Under the pieces are notes generated by a model, which had not been told where the DNA came from, ran no database searches, and worked only from the letters and a program-made list of their open reading frames with translations. From Galbula dea (lineage: Eukaryota > Chordata > Aves > Piciformes > Galbulidae): DNA of 64,000 nt. The first letter of the stretch is position 1. Every line of letters starts with the position of its first letter. Both the position numbers and the translations under genes were made by a program. The stretch lies in contig VWZX01001940.1 of NCBI GenBank assembly GCA_013399015.1, positions 354,193 through 418,192 of the forward strand. Reading direction: 5' to 3'. This document shows positions 49,574-63,420 of this stretch, piece by piece.

Positions 49574-52500
49574 ACTGAGATAAACAATTCCTTAATCCAT
49601 AAGTAGCTTTAGTTACTCCTTAAAATGAAGAAACAGGATGCTTTCTCACTTATGAAGACTTTTGTTTTGAAACATACTGACAGCCAGTGGAGATGTTGTT
49701 TACTATAGAATTGAAGAATATTAACCCACTGATATTATTCATACAATATATGCAGGCATAAATGACTGTAAAAATAGAAGAGAACCATGGAAATAGACAT
49801 TTTCAGTATTATGTCATCTCTTCTGCAATTTTACAATCTTTTGTTTTAATTTTTCAAAAGAAAACAGATAACCAAGCAGTCTTTTGTAAAACAGGAAGAA
49901 AATAAATTTGTAATTAAATTAAATGAAATAAAGTTACAAGGATTTTAAATTTTTTTTAATTATTTTTTTTTTAAATACTGACTCCTATTGTTTTCACAAG
50001 TTTATGTGGAAGTATCTTGCTTATGAAGTATTTATGGACATGTTTTATTTATAGAATGCAGTGGCAGTTATATCATGTAGAGGACAGAAAAAAATTGCAA
50101 GAAGTCTTTGCATTTTAAGAAAATATAGTCCTTAAGACTAAATCATTACACATTACTAGAACATAAACTCCAGCACCTGCCCTTCTTCTTAAAGAAACAT
50201 CATTTTATCTCAATATTCTAGAGTTCTACAAGTGAGAAATATGCATATGGAGGACATGAGATGATCCTAACTGCATTGAACAGATGCTTCATGCCTTAGT
50301 GTTTTAAATTATGCATGCTGCATGAATGTTTCTTTTCATTTATGTGCAAACTGTACCTAAAATCTTGCACAAGTTTTGTATGTCCTGTATCCCAAGGAAA
50401 ATGACCTGTGATAGAAAAATAGAATGTGTTTTTTTAATCCATATAAGCATAAAGATACACACATAAATAGGCACTGGATGCTGTTCTTTAGATTGTCAAT
50501 GCTTTCAATAGATCATACTTCTCTAACAGATACTCTTAATGTGGCCATTCTTAATTTCTGTCTGAAATGTTGCTGCCTACTGATTCATAACCTAGGGTAA
50601 TATTTGGTTTTCTAGACCTTCAATGGAGAGTTTTCTTCTTTCTCTCTAATTTAAAAGTGTGAACTCATTAGATATCTGATGTCATTAAGGATTAAGAAAA
50701 GAAAAAAAATCCCAAATACTTTCCTCAAAATCGATTATTTTCTTATCAACAACATTCACAAAGGATGTTAACAATTTCGTTCCGTTGTTCTGAACCCATT
50801 TAGAGCAGTGGTAACAGTATCTGTCAGTAACAGATCACTCATATCTGCAGTTGCCATCATGCAAGTAATTAAAAAGAAATGACAAGATGTCCAATTATTA
50901 TGAAGTTATCATGAATATTTTCAATGATTAGAACATCAGAACAGCATCTAGTTAAGCATTTGTAGAAAATAATTAAGTAACTAGACAGTGAAAAGAACAG
51001 TTGCCAAAGTCAATTCTTACCATCCAAAATAGCACCTTTAACCCTAATTTTACATTATTTCACAAATATTTATCCATGAATTTTTTTTAAACATTTGTAA
51101 CAGCTCCATAACTTCCTGAAGCATGTAGGAGACAAGCTTAGTGGTGACCATTCTATGTAAGTGTGGCATGAGAACCAACAGCTATTTTGTTCAGCAGTTA
51201 TTTCACTTGTGGAGGAGTTTAGTGCATGGCTACAGCCAGGCATGTAGCTATTTCTAGGAAAACTAACTTTTATATAATGGACACTCTCTGATATCTAACA
51301 TAGTATTTGTTATTAAGTGGCTAAAATAGAATCATTTTCACATGTAAGCTGACAATAATTGTTATGAGTTTTTAATTCACTTTAATCATAAAGTTAAAGC
51401 TCTTGCAGCAAAATAAACATTATAAGTATTCTTATTAGCATCAGTAGTTCCCATAACAAAGTGTATAATACCATATGTTTCAGAGCTAAAATTCTAATTT
51501 GATTATTCTGAGTATCATAGTCAATGTACATTATTTGGCTTTGAGATCTTAAAAACTTGCTGTCTAAAAAGAACAGATTATTCTTTTCTTCCAAGAATTA
51601 AAGGATACTTTCTAATTGCTGACATGAGAAAAGGAGAATGTGTTAAACAAAGACTAATACAAACCTCATTAAAATTAATAAAAGAATGTCCTATAATTCA
51701 ACAGACAGTTGATCATGCCTCTGCTCTTTTAAATCTAAAGCTTTTACTGACTCTCCCACTTAACACGACTTACAACCCTGAGTTATTCATCTAGAAACAC
51801 TTATGCAATAAGTGTTAGGCATCCAAAACAGAGGTTCCCAAACTGCAGTACAGGCATTATTTAAATTAAATAACTCTGTTACCTGAGCACTAGAAGGGGA
51901 GGGAAGATGAAAAAAAAGTATTGAATGTTCTAACCTAGTGGATGGCTGAGATATGCAGAATGTTGCTGACTTAGCTGACCAGAAGGAAAAGGAGTCCAGG
52001 AACAAAAGAAACAGATACCTGTGTCCTTGTTTAGTAAGACACATATATTTGCATGACAGGCTTCATTCAGCATTTACAGCTGTGAATGACCACTTTCACA
52101 CACTGGATTGCTATTTTCTTTTCCATGCATTGTGTGCTCTCTATTTTGGAGTTGTTAGGAATTACTTATTTAAGCTACTTACTATAAAGCTACCGTAATG
52201 CCAAATGGTCAAAAGCAGTATGTTAAAATACCTCTGCAGTTTGTCAGTTCCCAGCTTACCTGAGAAGTATGTTTTCAGAATTCATGGTAATTAATATTTA
52301 AGGATTGTCATCAAAACAGTGATTATACCTCTGAATAAGCAATAAATCAAGGCCTAGGGGAGTCAAGAAGAGAAGTATAAAAGGTTTTCATATTTAAAGG
52401 TTGAAAATCTAGTGTTTATTAGTGAGAATGACAAATTTAAATTAAACTTCTTCTTCTGTAGGGCTAATTGGTATAGGAGTCCCAGACACTGATCAAAATA

Positions 52501-54007
52501 TTGAAGTGACAGATGTATGTGACAAGGATAGTCCCTGATCCCATTTAAAAAAGTTAGGGCAATTCCTACATCATGAATCTTTCACATATATTTAATGTTT
52601 GACACAGAAATACCAGGCACAGTCAATTCCTAGATATTTTTGTGTGTACAATCCAGCACAGTTGTAGGCACTGAAAGAGTGAGGTTACAACTTGGAAGAT
52701 TATTTATAAAAAAAAAAAATTATTGTAACAGTGTTGTTTAAATATTTGCTTAAACATAATATATACAGATATTTGTTTAAATGCAGAGGGACATAGAGAA
52801 ATCCACCTGATCCAAGAATCATACTCCTCCAAGAAAGTCTTTCTTTCTATGATTTTGTTTGGCTTTCTGTGTAGAAATATAGGAGACAATAAAAAGGGGT
52901 AACTGTTATCTGTGAACTCATAAAATCACATAGCTGTTAATTTCTTATTAGGTTTGAGATGCCTACACACAGAGTAGTTGGGAGTAACAAAATGGTTCCA
53001 CTAAAACTATGCTATGGATCTGAGCATTTTAACATAAAGAAGAAGCTGATAAACAGGATTTGCAAGCAAAATTATCCTATGGCTTCTAGAGTAGCACAGT
53101 TTCATACAAACTACTTTTGTGAACTGCATCTACCAGGAAAAATGCTGGCCTAGAAAACTGTTCTTTAAAGGACAATCAATTTATATAGAAAAACAATTTT
53201 CTATACTGAAATTCAGCAGATCATTTCAGTTTTCAGCACAATGTGCTTCACTTTTGGAACACATTCAAATCGAGCATTCATGAATACTAAAAATGAAGAT
53301 GACAGGCAGGACAGCAGTCTGATGTATTGCACAGTATGCATTATCTAAGAAAGTATACAGAATTCACTCTTTCTTCATGTAATCAGTGGTCCAGCATGTC
53401 CTGAAAACATCATGTAAATGTGTGCAGTGAAAAACAAAATACTTTAAAAACACAGTTCTGAAAATCTGAGGGCAGCAGACTGATGGGCTGTAATTTGTCA
53501 TATACAATAGCTACAGCCAGTTAACTAAAATTAAGTTATAGCATGCTGAAACTTCCTGTGAAAACAACATCTATTCTTACTGTATTTTTTTTCAGTTTAT
53601 TTACAGAAATTCCACAGGCAAAAAGGTATAGTTTTATCCAATATTAACACCACATATACTGGATGCAAGACTACATCATCACCAAGTTTGATAGTATGAG
53701 TTGTTATTTATTCTTTTCTATCCTTATTCACTGAATTGATGTACCGAATTGGGAGAAAGGCATGAGGTGGAGAGGAAAGACGTGTAGAGTTCCATGAAAA
53801 ATAATTGAAAGTAAAGAATGTACTAGCAGAGAAGTCAGAAAGTAAATTTACTACACATTTTTATATACTTAATATTGAAACGATTGCAAAATTCTAATGA
53901 TTTTGGGTTTTACTGAAAAAGTACTGCATTGATTTGCCACGTAGGACAGTCAAGACTGGAAATAAGCTTATTTAAAAATCTAGAATTCTGCTGGATGATT
54001 TTGTTTC
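49574..54007. other. Unique AT-rich sequence, no gene
   Basis: No repeat family or coding motif was recognised. Short frames such as 51953-52198 have no recognised domain. Confidence 0.5.
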
Positions 54008-54244
54008 TCAGCTGAAGTTCCTCACAGGAGCATCTTTTATTGGTGTAGATTGAGTGGGAGTGGCCACAGTGTCTGGCAGCATAGTTGTGCTATTTGTTGT
54101 TAAAGTTTGTGTAGCTGCAGAGGCAGAGCTTTTAGGGGTGGGGGCTCCTGGGCTCTGAGAAGCTGCAAAATCTGCCGCCAGAACATCACTCATTCTACAA
54201 GTGGAATTGGCTGCCTTACACACACACTCACATTGATGCTTAAT
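54008..54244 (-). CDS. Candidate 3'-terminal coding exon, unidentified protein
   Basis: The minus strand has a pyrimidine-rich stretch (TTTTTTTGTTCTTATTCTG) followed by GTGTCAG, which resembles a splice acceptor. From 54244 it reads in phase IKHQCECVCKAANSTC, RMSDVLAADFAASQSPG, APTPKSSASAATQTL, TTNSTTMLPDTVATPTQS, TPIKDAPVRNFS and stops at TGA (54008-54010). The start is Cys-rich and the rest Ser/Thr/Pro/Ala-rich and hydrophilic, unlike the Phe/Leu/Ile/Lys composition of chance frames in this AT-rich window. If the open frame is read further upstream it is hydrophobic (LSFFVLILNFILV), which could be a membrane segment or just the pyrimidine tract. I do not recognise the protein. It could be a terminal exon, a pseudogene piece or a chance frame in a GC-richer patch. 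Confidence 0.3.
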   Translation of the reverse strand: MKHQCECVCKAANSTCRMSDVLAADFAASQSPGAPTPKSSASAATQTLTTNSTTMLPDTVATPTQSTPIKDAPVRNFS

Positions 54245-55012
54245 CTGACACCGCACAAGAATGAAATTCAGAATAAGAACAAAAAAACTTAATCATAAGA
54301 ATAATACTAATGATAAAGGTAACATTGTATCTTGAATGTGATAACTATGTGCTATCCTTCCAATTTAATGGAAATTCAGAATCTGGTGGAGTCAGATTAA
54401 CACAGACTAAGTAAGGAAAGGGAGGACTGAAAGTATACTCAGTAACTAAATCTGTTAGGTAACACCTGTAGTACTGAGACACATTCACTAACCAATCAAA
54501 TGTGATTTAGATCAATGACAAACACCCTGACAAAGTAGCAAAGTTTGCACAGCACCGGCAATGGATAAATCTCAGATAAACAACTAGAGCAAACAAACAA
54601 TAACACAAAATAGATGAATGGAAAGGGAACATATGACACATAATTTAGAAATTGACTCTGACATTGACTCTAGAAGTACATGAAACATCAATGATTTCAG
54701 TAATGACATCATGATGCAAGCAGTTTTAATTTCCAAGCCTTAAAGACTCTCAGAGATAAAAAGATCTGATACTATCTCAACTGAACAAGCTGGAATTTGA
54801 ACTATTTGGGGCAATTTATCAAAACACTCGAGCCCCACATTGGAGATCAAAAAAAAAAGTTGAGCACCACCTGGTGGCAGACACTCTACTCTCCACTACC
54901 CTTCTGCCCACTGAGGGAAGGAAAACAGAATAAGAGAGAGAAAGGCTTGTGGACTGGAAAAAAAACCCAAACAAACAAACTGAAGCTACTTTAAAGAAAA
55001 TAGTAACAATAG
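54245..55012. other. No gene recognised
   Basis: Unique sequence with moderate complexity and no recognisable repeat or domain. Confidence 0.45.
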
Positions 55013-55300
55013 ATGAGAGATATATGCAAGTATATGCAGAACCAGCACCCAAACAAAACCCCTTTTGATGGTAATTATGTCACCGTCCCCACTGACACTG
55101 AGACAGGAGACCTCCAACAGCAGCCAGGACTTAAATTCAAGGGATTGGATCCTGGAGCTGGATTCAGGAGCGAGAGAGAGAGAGAAGAAGCAAAGATGGA
55201 CCCTTGAAAAACAGAAGAGCAGGAAGTGAGAGAAAGAAGAGGGAACTGACACTCAACTTTATATTGAATATGACATATGTGGAATGCAATTACTTCTATA
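55013..55300 (+). mobile_element. Candidate retroviral 3' end: internal tail, polypurine tract and start of LTR
   Basis: A purine-rich run (55165-55246), ending AGAGAAAGAAGAGGGAAC, directly precedes TGACACTCAACTTTATATTG and then GAATATGACATAT. The same order (AAGGGGGAAC, TGAC, TTATAT, GAATATGACATAT) occurs at 63421-63465. A polypurine tract followed by TG is the layout at the 3' LTR junction of a retrovirus-like element. The upstream frame (55013-55207) has no domain I can name. After about 55300 the similarity is lost, so only the first ~50 bp of the LTR remain. Confidence 0.35.
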
Positions 55301-58300
55301 TACATGGCTCAGCAAAATAATAAAGCAGTTGAATTAAGTTTTATGTTTCCTTTTAAAGGTTTTCATGCTATTACTCTGCACAGTTAAGATAGTCATCTCT
55401 GTTTCTATATGTTCCACAGTGTGCATATTCATAATTGCTATTGGCATAAGCAGTGATTATAATGCTCATAAAATAAATACTATTTAACATTTAACATAAA
55501 ATAATGGTTTAAAATAATATTTTCTTAGGAGTCCTATACCCTTGTAATGACATTCTCCCTTTCTATCCTTGTATGCAATAAAACCTTGTTCTTGACAATG
55601 TTGTTCTTCCATCTTTTTCTGATGTTTCAGTTTCTTCAACTTCTAAATTCTTGACATAAGCCTTCTTGCAGAATATCACATTGTGGAAGCGCTAGAGTGG
55701 CATTTGACATGTAGCATCACATGATAAGCACATTCATGAGCATCAAGCACTTGAAAGCTGCATCTTGAGAGAAAAGTTGAGTTGCTACACAAGGAAGTTT
55801 AGTCTGCAAAATGGCTGCTTTGAGGTGATTACATTACCTGAAACTTGGACTAGATTACTTGGTAATAGCTTTTGTCAAAATCAAGATTAACAACAACAAC
55901 AACAAACAACACTAGATAGAAGAGCCAAAATACACAAGTGTGAAATTCATGCATTTCAGCTACAGCTTAAACAAGTGAGTAGATTGAACTGAAAACTGGA
56001 AAAGTCAAAAAGCCATTTCTAAATTGCATTTAGGAAGCAAGAAGGTGAAGATTTGATAAAAACAGAGCTACAATCTGCTTCTCCTTTGGTTTCATATTTT
56101 AGTATGTGAAGTCTTTAACCTAACACCATTCAAATATTTTTTTTATTCAAACTTTTACTGAGTTTTCATATCTCATCTTTGATCAGCACAGACTCCAGTC
56201 TGTCTGTTAGGTTTGTAAAGGTACACAAAACATACAGTATCAGAAAAAAGAAGCTTTATTACTATGATCCCAAAGATGGTGTAATTTACATATGAAAGGA
56301 AAAAATAAGGTAAGTTTTATGTTACCTACTGCTTGTTTTCTTTTTGAATGCCTGGATAGAGAAAATTTTCAGAAGATCTTCAGGATTATATCGGTTGTCA
56401 TCTGGCTATGCGAATAGTGAAATATCTCAGACAAAGAAGGCATAAACCAACTGTATTAGAGTGAAGAATAGAGATTTATTTACTGCAACATCAACCTTCA
56501 AGGAAATATTTGTTTATCTGAAAGGCTTAGATCTAACCAACATGTGTATCAATATAGTTTTAACACAGAAGTGGGAGACGTCCTTGAAGACCACAGTAAA
56601 AGGTATAATGAAGAAGATATTGAGCAGAAAGTTTGCTAGTCACTTAAATCCAAGAGAAGAGAAAGTATAATTTTCTCCTAACAGTGTGGGACCTTCTCTT
56701 CACTACATCTGCTGAGACTAAAAGTCAACACATAGTCAAGAAATTGGCACCCAGTTACACAAATCAGGATATTTTGGGCTTAACTCAAGATCTTGGTTTA
56801 ACTAAAGAACTTTTTGGCCCATCAGGGGATTACAGAAACAGCTGTAATGGTGGTCTGTAAATACCAACCTTCTACATTTTAACAAGGTTTCCAATTTTAC
56901 TGTGAAATACTTTTCACAGTTGTACAACAAAAGAAGATCCCTCCTCTATTTCAAGAACTGAAACACTATGTCCACCTACCTAGAGACTTGACATTACAAA
57001 GAAATACAATTTACAAAGAAATACTTCTGAACATCTCATTACAAATTTGCTTGCACACCAAAGCCAGATGGACAGGGCCAGGCTTTTTACCCATGGGTAG
57101 TGTTTCTGTACATTAGAGAACTTTACCTTCAGCATAATGAACCGAAAATTTCTAAGACCCTCACTGTCATCTTCTTGTGTGTTTAGGTACAGGAGAAAGC
57201 AACGTGTATTTAGTTTTGCTAGAAAAAGTTTAATTGAGGAGCTGGTCAGGCATGTAGATTACCCTGCTAGTATCCATGACAGTTCTTAAAGGCTGCTTGT
57301 AGAAACATATGTGATTCCATATCCATTTATACAGCACTCTAAAATAACGTATCCAGAGTATACCTCAGTGGCAGGTACAACTGCCCTGACAGGAAAACCT
57401 AAAAAAAACCTGGCCAAAACACAAATGCCTGGGAGACATCAGACAAAGGGGCAGCACTTACCAGAGGTCTGATAAATATCAGTCTTGTTCATAGCAATTA
57501 ACCTGTAACTCAGCATCCAGGCCATTACCCTGCTTTTACTGGGGGCTTGTCCCTTCAAATAATTAAAAGTACCACAGTGCATACTCAATTAGAGTATAAA
57601 TGAAGTCCTGCCAGAGAGTCATTTTGACTTTGCTCCTATCAAAGCAAGGAGGCCTGAATTTGGACTGGGACATCTCTGTAAGGATACTTCCACAGAGTGA
57701 GTGAGTTGTCATCCCCTGTTTGTATATTTTGGGTACCATTAAGTGGGAGGTTTTCCCCTTATGAGTGAGTGTGTGTATATTTTGGTTCATCTTTCTAGAA
57801 AAGATTCTCTCTAAAATCTCAGAATTTGTTTTGTAGTATTATATTCCAAGGATGGCTGAGTAACTTTGGTCACAATAAACCCACATTTTGGGTAGCTGTC
57901 TGTCTGTCTTGTGGATGCCTCCGTAACTACCCCAAACCTGGAACGTTTACTTACACTACTACAATAAACTAAAGCAAAAAGTTACACCTGTCAAAACAAA
58001 ATAAAATCATTAACTCAGATAGGTTATAATGTGCTATATAGCACCTTGTCTTTAAAGCATTATTCCAAATATTCACAAATTACCTGTATTCAAAAAAGTA
58101 AGCTATCTGCATAAAAACAGGTGACAAAGTTACAGTAAAGTCTCTAGGTATATATGTATGTGCATATACATAAAGAAAGCAAATTATTAGCCAATGTCAA
58201 CATTTTTTAAAATAGGAATCTCATGTTAGCTTGGGAAAAGGCTCCTATTAAGTGTAGGAAATAATAGAGCGAATAAAAAAACCCTTTGTCAAGCACCATA

Positions 58301-61132
58301 TCTCAGAGAATTGACTATTTCCTACACTGTATGGCCAGGAATTAAAGGAATTATACACTTTTGGTTGATCATTAGATATAAATAAGTAGGGCAAAATAAT
58401 GGAGCTCTGTAGAACATCTGTGGAAAAAAATGAAAGAGGAAACAATCTCTAGTGCTGTTTCATTTTCTAACTTGAAGAAATAAATATCATTAAAAACAAA
58501 AACATGCAATATAAAGCCTCACTTTTGAGGATGGTTGTTTCTGCAGTATCACCTTTCAACTTATTTTCAACTAGCTTACAGAGACAAAAATAGTGTCAAA
58601 AGTATGGGACAGCAGTTAAACTGTAACTGAACCCTAAAATAAGTAAAAAAACAGAGGCATGTTTAATCAGTTGATAAGAAGGACACATAATGTATAAAAC
58701 ATCTTTTGAATTAATAGAGAATGGCATATGAGTAAATCTTACAACACAGGAACTAACTGATTCACTGAGATACAAGGTTGCTACAGGAACTTGGAGCAAA
58801 AGCCAAGAAAAGAAAGGGAGGAAGATGGAGAGTATTGGTGAAAATGTGCCCCTGACTCTGCAAGTCCAGAATCAGATCAGGCTGGAGAGTGAACAGGAGT
58901 CTGAGAATATGAAGAAAAAGCTGCCCTGAAACAAGAGTTTCAGTGTTACAGGTCAGAGTTAAAAAAGAACAGCAAGAAAGCCTATATTCACAGAGATTAC
59001 CAACACAGTATATCGACAGAAGATGGAAGAAATGCAATGGATTCTACAATCTTGCAAGAGTCTGCAAATCCTCAAAGAGTGTGTGAGGCAGGGATTATGA
59101 AAATAGGTTATGCTTTGAGTGCACTCAGCAAGCATAAGCCAAAGGGACTGTGAATGTGCTTATAAATCGTTAGGGATTTTTATAGGAATCCTTGTGGAAG
59201 GTTAGGAACACAGAGTGCTTAACGTCAATCTTGTTGTTTTTACAGTGTAAGCTTGCAATATTTCCTTTAATAATTCTAATTTGACTTTTAAGAAGGTTAA
59301 ATCCAATTAAAAAGCCTGTATTTAATGGCCTATCTTCATCTCAATCTTTCTCTCATATTAAGCAAAAGAAATAGAGTTTGAAATGTTCTTTAGAAACCCA
59401 AGAAATCAACAAAATGAAGCAAAATAAGAATAAAAGCAAACCTTTTAGCACATTTCAGGAGAAAAATCACATACAAAGATAGGAAAAGTGAAATAGTTTG
59501 CTTTGCAGCTATGCTGAAAAAAACCCAACACTGCGGAAAGATGTGGAAAATTGCTATTGGAATCTGAGTCGCCTGTATAGTGACTCAGGGCAAAAGCCAT
59601 TTTAGTGGGATTTGACAGAGGTGTAAAATATAAGACACAGATGGTAATTATTCTGCTCTACTTGGCACTGGTGTGGTTTCAGTTGCAATGCTGTTTCTTT
59701 GGCCACTGAACTATAAGAAAAATGTAGACGAATTTGGAATCCAGAGTATGGTAACATAAATGTTCATAAGCACTGAAAATTTCTCCACAAAGGAAAAAGA
59801 CACCACCACCACCCCACTTCCTTCCCACCCAAGGAACTTGCTTAATTTGATCTTGAAAAGACCAAGAATAAAACAGATAACAGTCCTATGATATCTGGAA
59901 GAGAGCATGTTGCATGTCCAAACAGAGTGCATAGAGAATAACATGACTAAACAGAAACAAGGTGTTTCTCCTATGACTAAAAAAGGTTTCACATGGGTCA
60001 GAAAAGTATAAGTCTACTGATTAAATATTTGATGGGACAGTAAAAAAGTTGTGATTCTGTTTGTCTACAACTATATATAAGTTCTAATGAACGCATTGAA
60101 ATTCAAAATAACTGGAGGTTCAAAAGGATCAATGTCCGTTTCCAACAGCACCTCTCTAGGCTAATCAATATTTCACTTTCATTACTGGCAAGGGCAAAAA
60201 AGTGAACTCCTATGGCCATACAATGATATTGGCAAGAAAGCTACTCTGGTCCTATCTGCTAATGAATGGCAAGATTGCTTTTCTTTATTTTTATCATACT
60301 AAAGCAAGACATTCTTATATAAATTCAAGTTCTATTTCCCATTGCAATTCACTTGAACTTCTTCCTCGAATACTAAATCTTTATCAAAATTCCAGGATCT
60401 TGCAAATGATTTTCATATCTAGTTTTTCTTTCATTCATTACACTAATGAAAGCACCAGTGAAATATTTCATTCAGCTTTTTACATCACTATTTAGCGCCC
60501 ACCTTTTTCAGCCACAATGTGTGAAAGGTTTTAAATGTGTTTAAGTAGTTTCAAATCGGTTTTTCAACTTGGAGTTGAACCCTCTGGAAAAAAAACCACT
60601 TTTTTTTTCAGCTATATTATAAACCATTACACTTTTTTCTTGCTCTACTAGATCAAGGTCATTAAGTTATCAGAAAATGCAAGCCTGTTAAACAGGGTTT
60701 CACTTTCATGCTCATATGATAGTTTAAATAAATGTTCAGGATAAACAACTTGCATTTCTGAACAGTATGGAATAAATGGCAAGTGGTTTTGACAGCTAAC
60801 TCATATCAAACAATGTAAATGAAACCATCATGTTCACAACTGATATCATTACAGAAAGATGAAAATACATGTAACTTCATTGGTCAAGCTTCAGTGAGGT
60901 CAATTCTTTTCATTACAGTGTTCAAAATGCCTTTTACAAGGCCTGGCATTTTTTTGCTGACCATGGGTGGGATTTTTTCTGAATTCTACAAAGCTCTTAA
61001 GAAATACTTGTGACCATTTTTTTAATTCATAAAGACCAGAACAGCAAGGCTTATTGTCACTGAACATGCACCATCTGTGAAATTCTGATGTACTGGCACC
61101 AGTCCATATCCCTTTCCTGTACAAAACTATTA
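55301..61132. other. Unique AT-rich sequence, no gene
   Basis: Contains a short (AAC)n run at about 55888-55910 and a CACCACCACC run near 59803. No gene or mobile element was recognised. Frames at 59037-58762, 59992-59711 and 60202-60495 have no recognised domain. Confidence 0.5.
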
Positions 61133-61212
61133 AATCCTGCTGTGGCAGGGGGGTTGGACTAGGTGATCTTTTGAGGTCCCTTCCAACTCCTAATATTCTG
61201 TGATTCTGTGAT
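61133..61212 (+). mobile_element. CR1 3' tip, plus strand
   Basis: AATCCTGCTGTGGCAGGGG, then GGTTGGACTAGGTGATC and two ATTCTGTG units. It is the same subfamily as the CR1 at 6541 and the tail of the SINE-like element. Nothing tRNA-like lies upstream, so it is an ordinary short CR1. Confidence 0.92.
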
Positions 61213-63420
61213 TATCCACATTCTATATGTAAATAAATATACGTGTATATCTGCCCATGCTTAAAGAGAGAGTGGACAAACAAAAGTAGCTTCAAAAGGT
61301 TCACATTATAATTCTTATTTAAAATAACTAAGAAAATTATTGACAATAAAAGCTTTCTAGTCTCATCTAGCTGCAAAGTAGAATACAGTCTAACAGTAAC
61401 TGAAAGCAGTGTATTTTTGGCCATGTCTTGAAAATCTTATATATTGCTATTTTCTGCAAGAGCTATTAAATTAGCTTGCTTGAACACAATTTTTTATCCA
61501 CCATAGGAATTTCCTCTTTTCTACTGCAAGTTAGTTAATGGTCTCCTGTGACTTTGTGATTTTTTCTAATATTCATAGTTGGTGGCTCAAAGGGATTATT
61601 CGAGCACTTCTGTATTCACAGGAGCAGCTGAACAGAAAATTTTCTTTCCTGTTGTCATTTTTCTCCAGTTCAATCAATTTATCTTGAAGGAATTCTCCCT
61701 ATTGTCTTTGAAATGAAAAGGCCTTCTTTCAAGGTGGTGTCAAAGTTCAAATAGTTTCATTTTTCCATTAGCAAATTCTTTGTAACACAACTTTGAAATT
61801 ATTGTTCATCAGTTGACACAGTCTAAGTAAAGGCCATTTAAACATAATTGATCTATATGAGCTAGTTTTCTTTTAGGGTTCTCATACTATTCATCTTTTT
61901 CCTGTTAAAGAAAATAGAAGTTGAGAGACTATTTCAGGGTTTTTTTCTAAATAGTACTTACAGCTAAGTGTTCATTGCTAAAAGACAGTAAAAGTGAAAT
62001 TGTTTTCTTTGCTGTTCCTTTCTCTAGCCACCGGCTTACTCTTAGCAGCAAGATAAGCGGGCACAGTTTTTGGGAGCTAAAATACCGGACATGAATCGAA
62101 GTTGACTTTGACATGCCTATTATAGGAAATATATAAATATATAGTGGAAAGATATAGTGGAATATAAAATTATATATTGTTATACAAGGAGTAATGTCTG
62201 CTACCATGATGCCATTGGTGCCAGCCAAACAAAATAATAAATAGTTGAAGATATAGAAAAACATGGCTATGGACTTAAATGATTTAATTCTAATTCTAAT
62301 TTAATTTGATTCTAACCAACAGTATAATTGTACCTCAAAACTGGAAGAAAATAATGATCTCAACTCAAAGCTGTGTGACAAGAGGTAACTACTTCTCTTG
62401 TCGTTATTGGAATTGAGCCCTTCTTTTGGATTGTCCCTTCCCCTAATTTGTCCCAGCAGTCTCCTGGTTTTCAAACCGAAAATAGTTAAACAAGTTTTCA
62501 GACAACGTCTTCTGAACTTTAGAGAATCATAATGGGTGATTTTTTAAATTGAAAGAGATATTCATACCAGTTTGAGATGTGATTGAACAGTAGAACTATA
62601 GAATATCTTGTACAATTCGAGAAAGTTTCAGATAGCTAAATTTTTATTAATTTTCTACAGATTCCCAAGAAATAGTTGATGGATTTTTTTATATCAGATA
62701 GCAAAAATTTGAAAACTACAGGATTGTATGAACCTTAGAGTACCCTTCAGTTCTACTTTTTTATAGCTCTATTATTAACATTCCCTCAAGTCAGCTTTAC
62801 TGAAAGATGTGACTGCAAAAAAGGTGACTGCCTGCAAGTCAAAACTGGTTTTGTAGGAGGTGATAGGTTTAATATAATAATGTCTGAGAATAAGCTGTAG
62901 ATTCCTTTACATGACTTCAAATAATATGTCATGAAGTCTGGGGTTAGAGATATAGCCTACATAGTATGGGTTGCTAGAAGTCAATGTCAAAATAATAAAC
63001 AGGTACTGAAAGCCTGCAGGGTGAAGTAGTAAGGTATTTAGTGTCATTACCTTGCAGGAAGAGCACCAAAGACTCATTGATTGACACCTACTGATATTCT
63101 ATTTAACAGACATTTGACATCAAGACTATCAGTAATGTGAGAAATCGTGTTAGATGAACTGGAAATTTACAGATGTTTAAAAACACAGCTGAAGACTAAC
63201 AATAGTGCCAGCACAATGTGAGGTACCAAGAGCTGTCAGACACATAATTTATATTCAGTATGAGGCACAATATCATCATTACCATTACCAGTTCTCCAAC
63301 TCCCTTATGAAATGTTTACCAAAAAGCACAACAGAATAAGGAGAAATAGAGGAAATGTGCTTCAGTTTCTAAGAAGCAGGAAGAACAATCTCACAAGGGA
63401 GAATAATCTAGTAACCTAGC
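61213..63420. other. Unique AT-rich sequence, no gene
   Basis: The 105-residue minus frame (62264-61947) is Phe/Tyr/Ile-rich and looks like chance. A short TATAGTGGAA direct repeat lies near 62140-62165. Confidence 0.5.

Noticed and set aside
61133..61212. Second copy of the tRNA/CR1 SINE
   Set aside because: It has the same CR1 tail but nothing tRNA-like upstream, so it is a plain CR1 tip.
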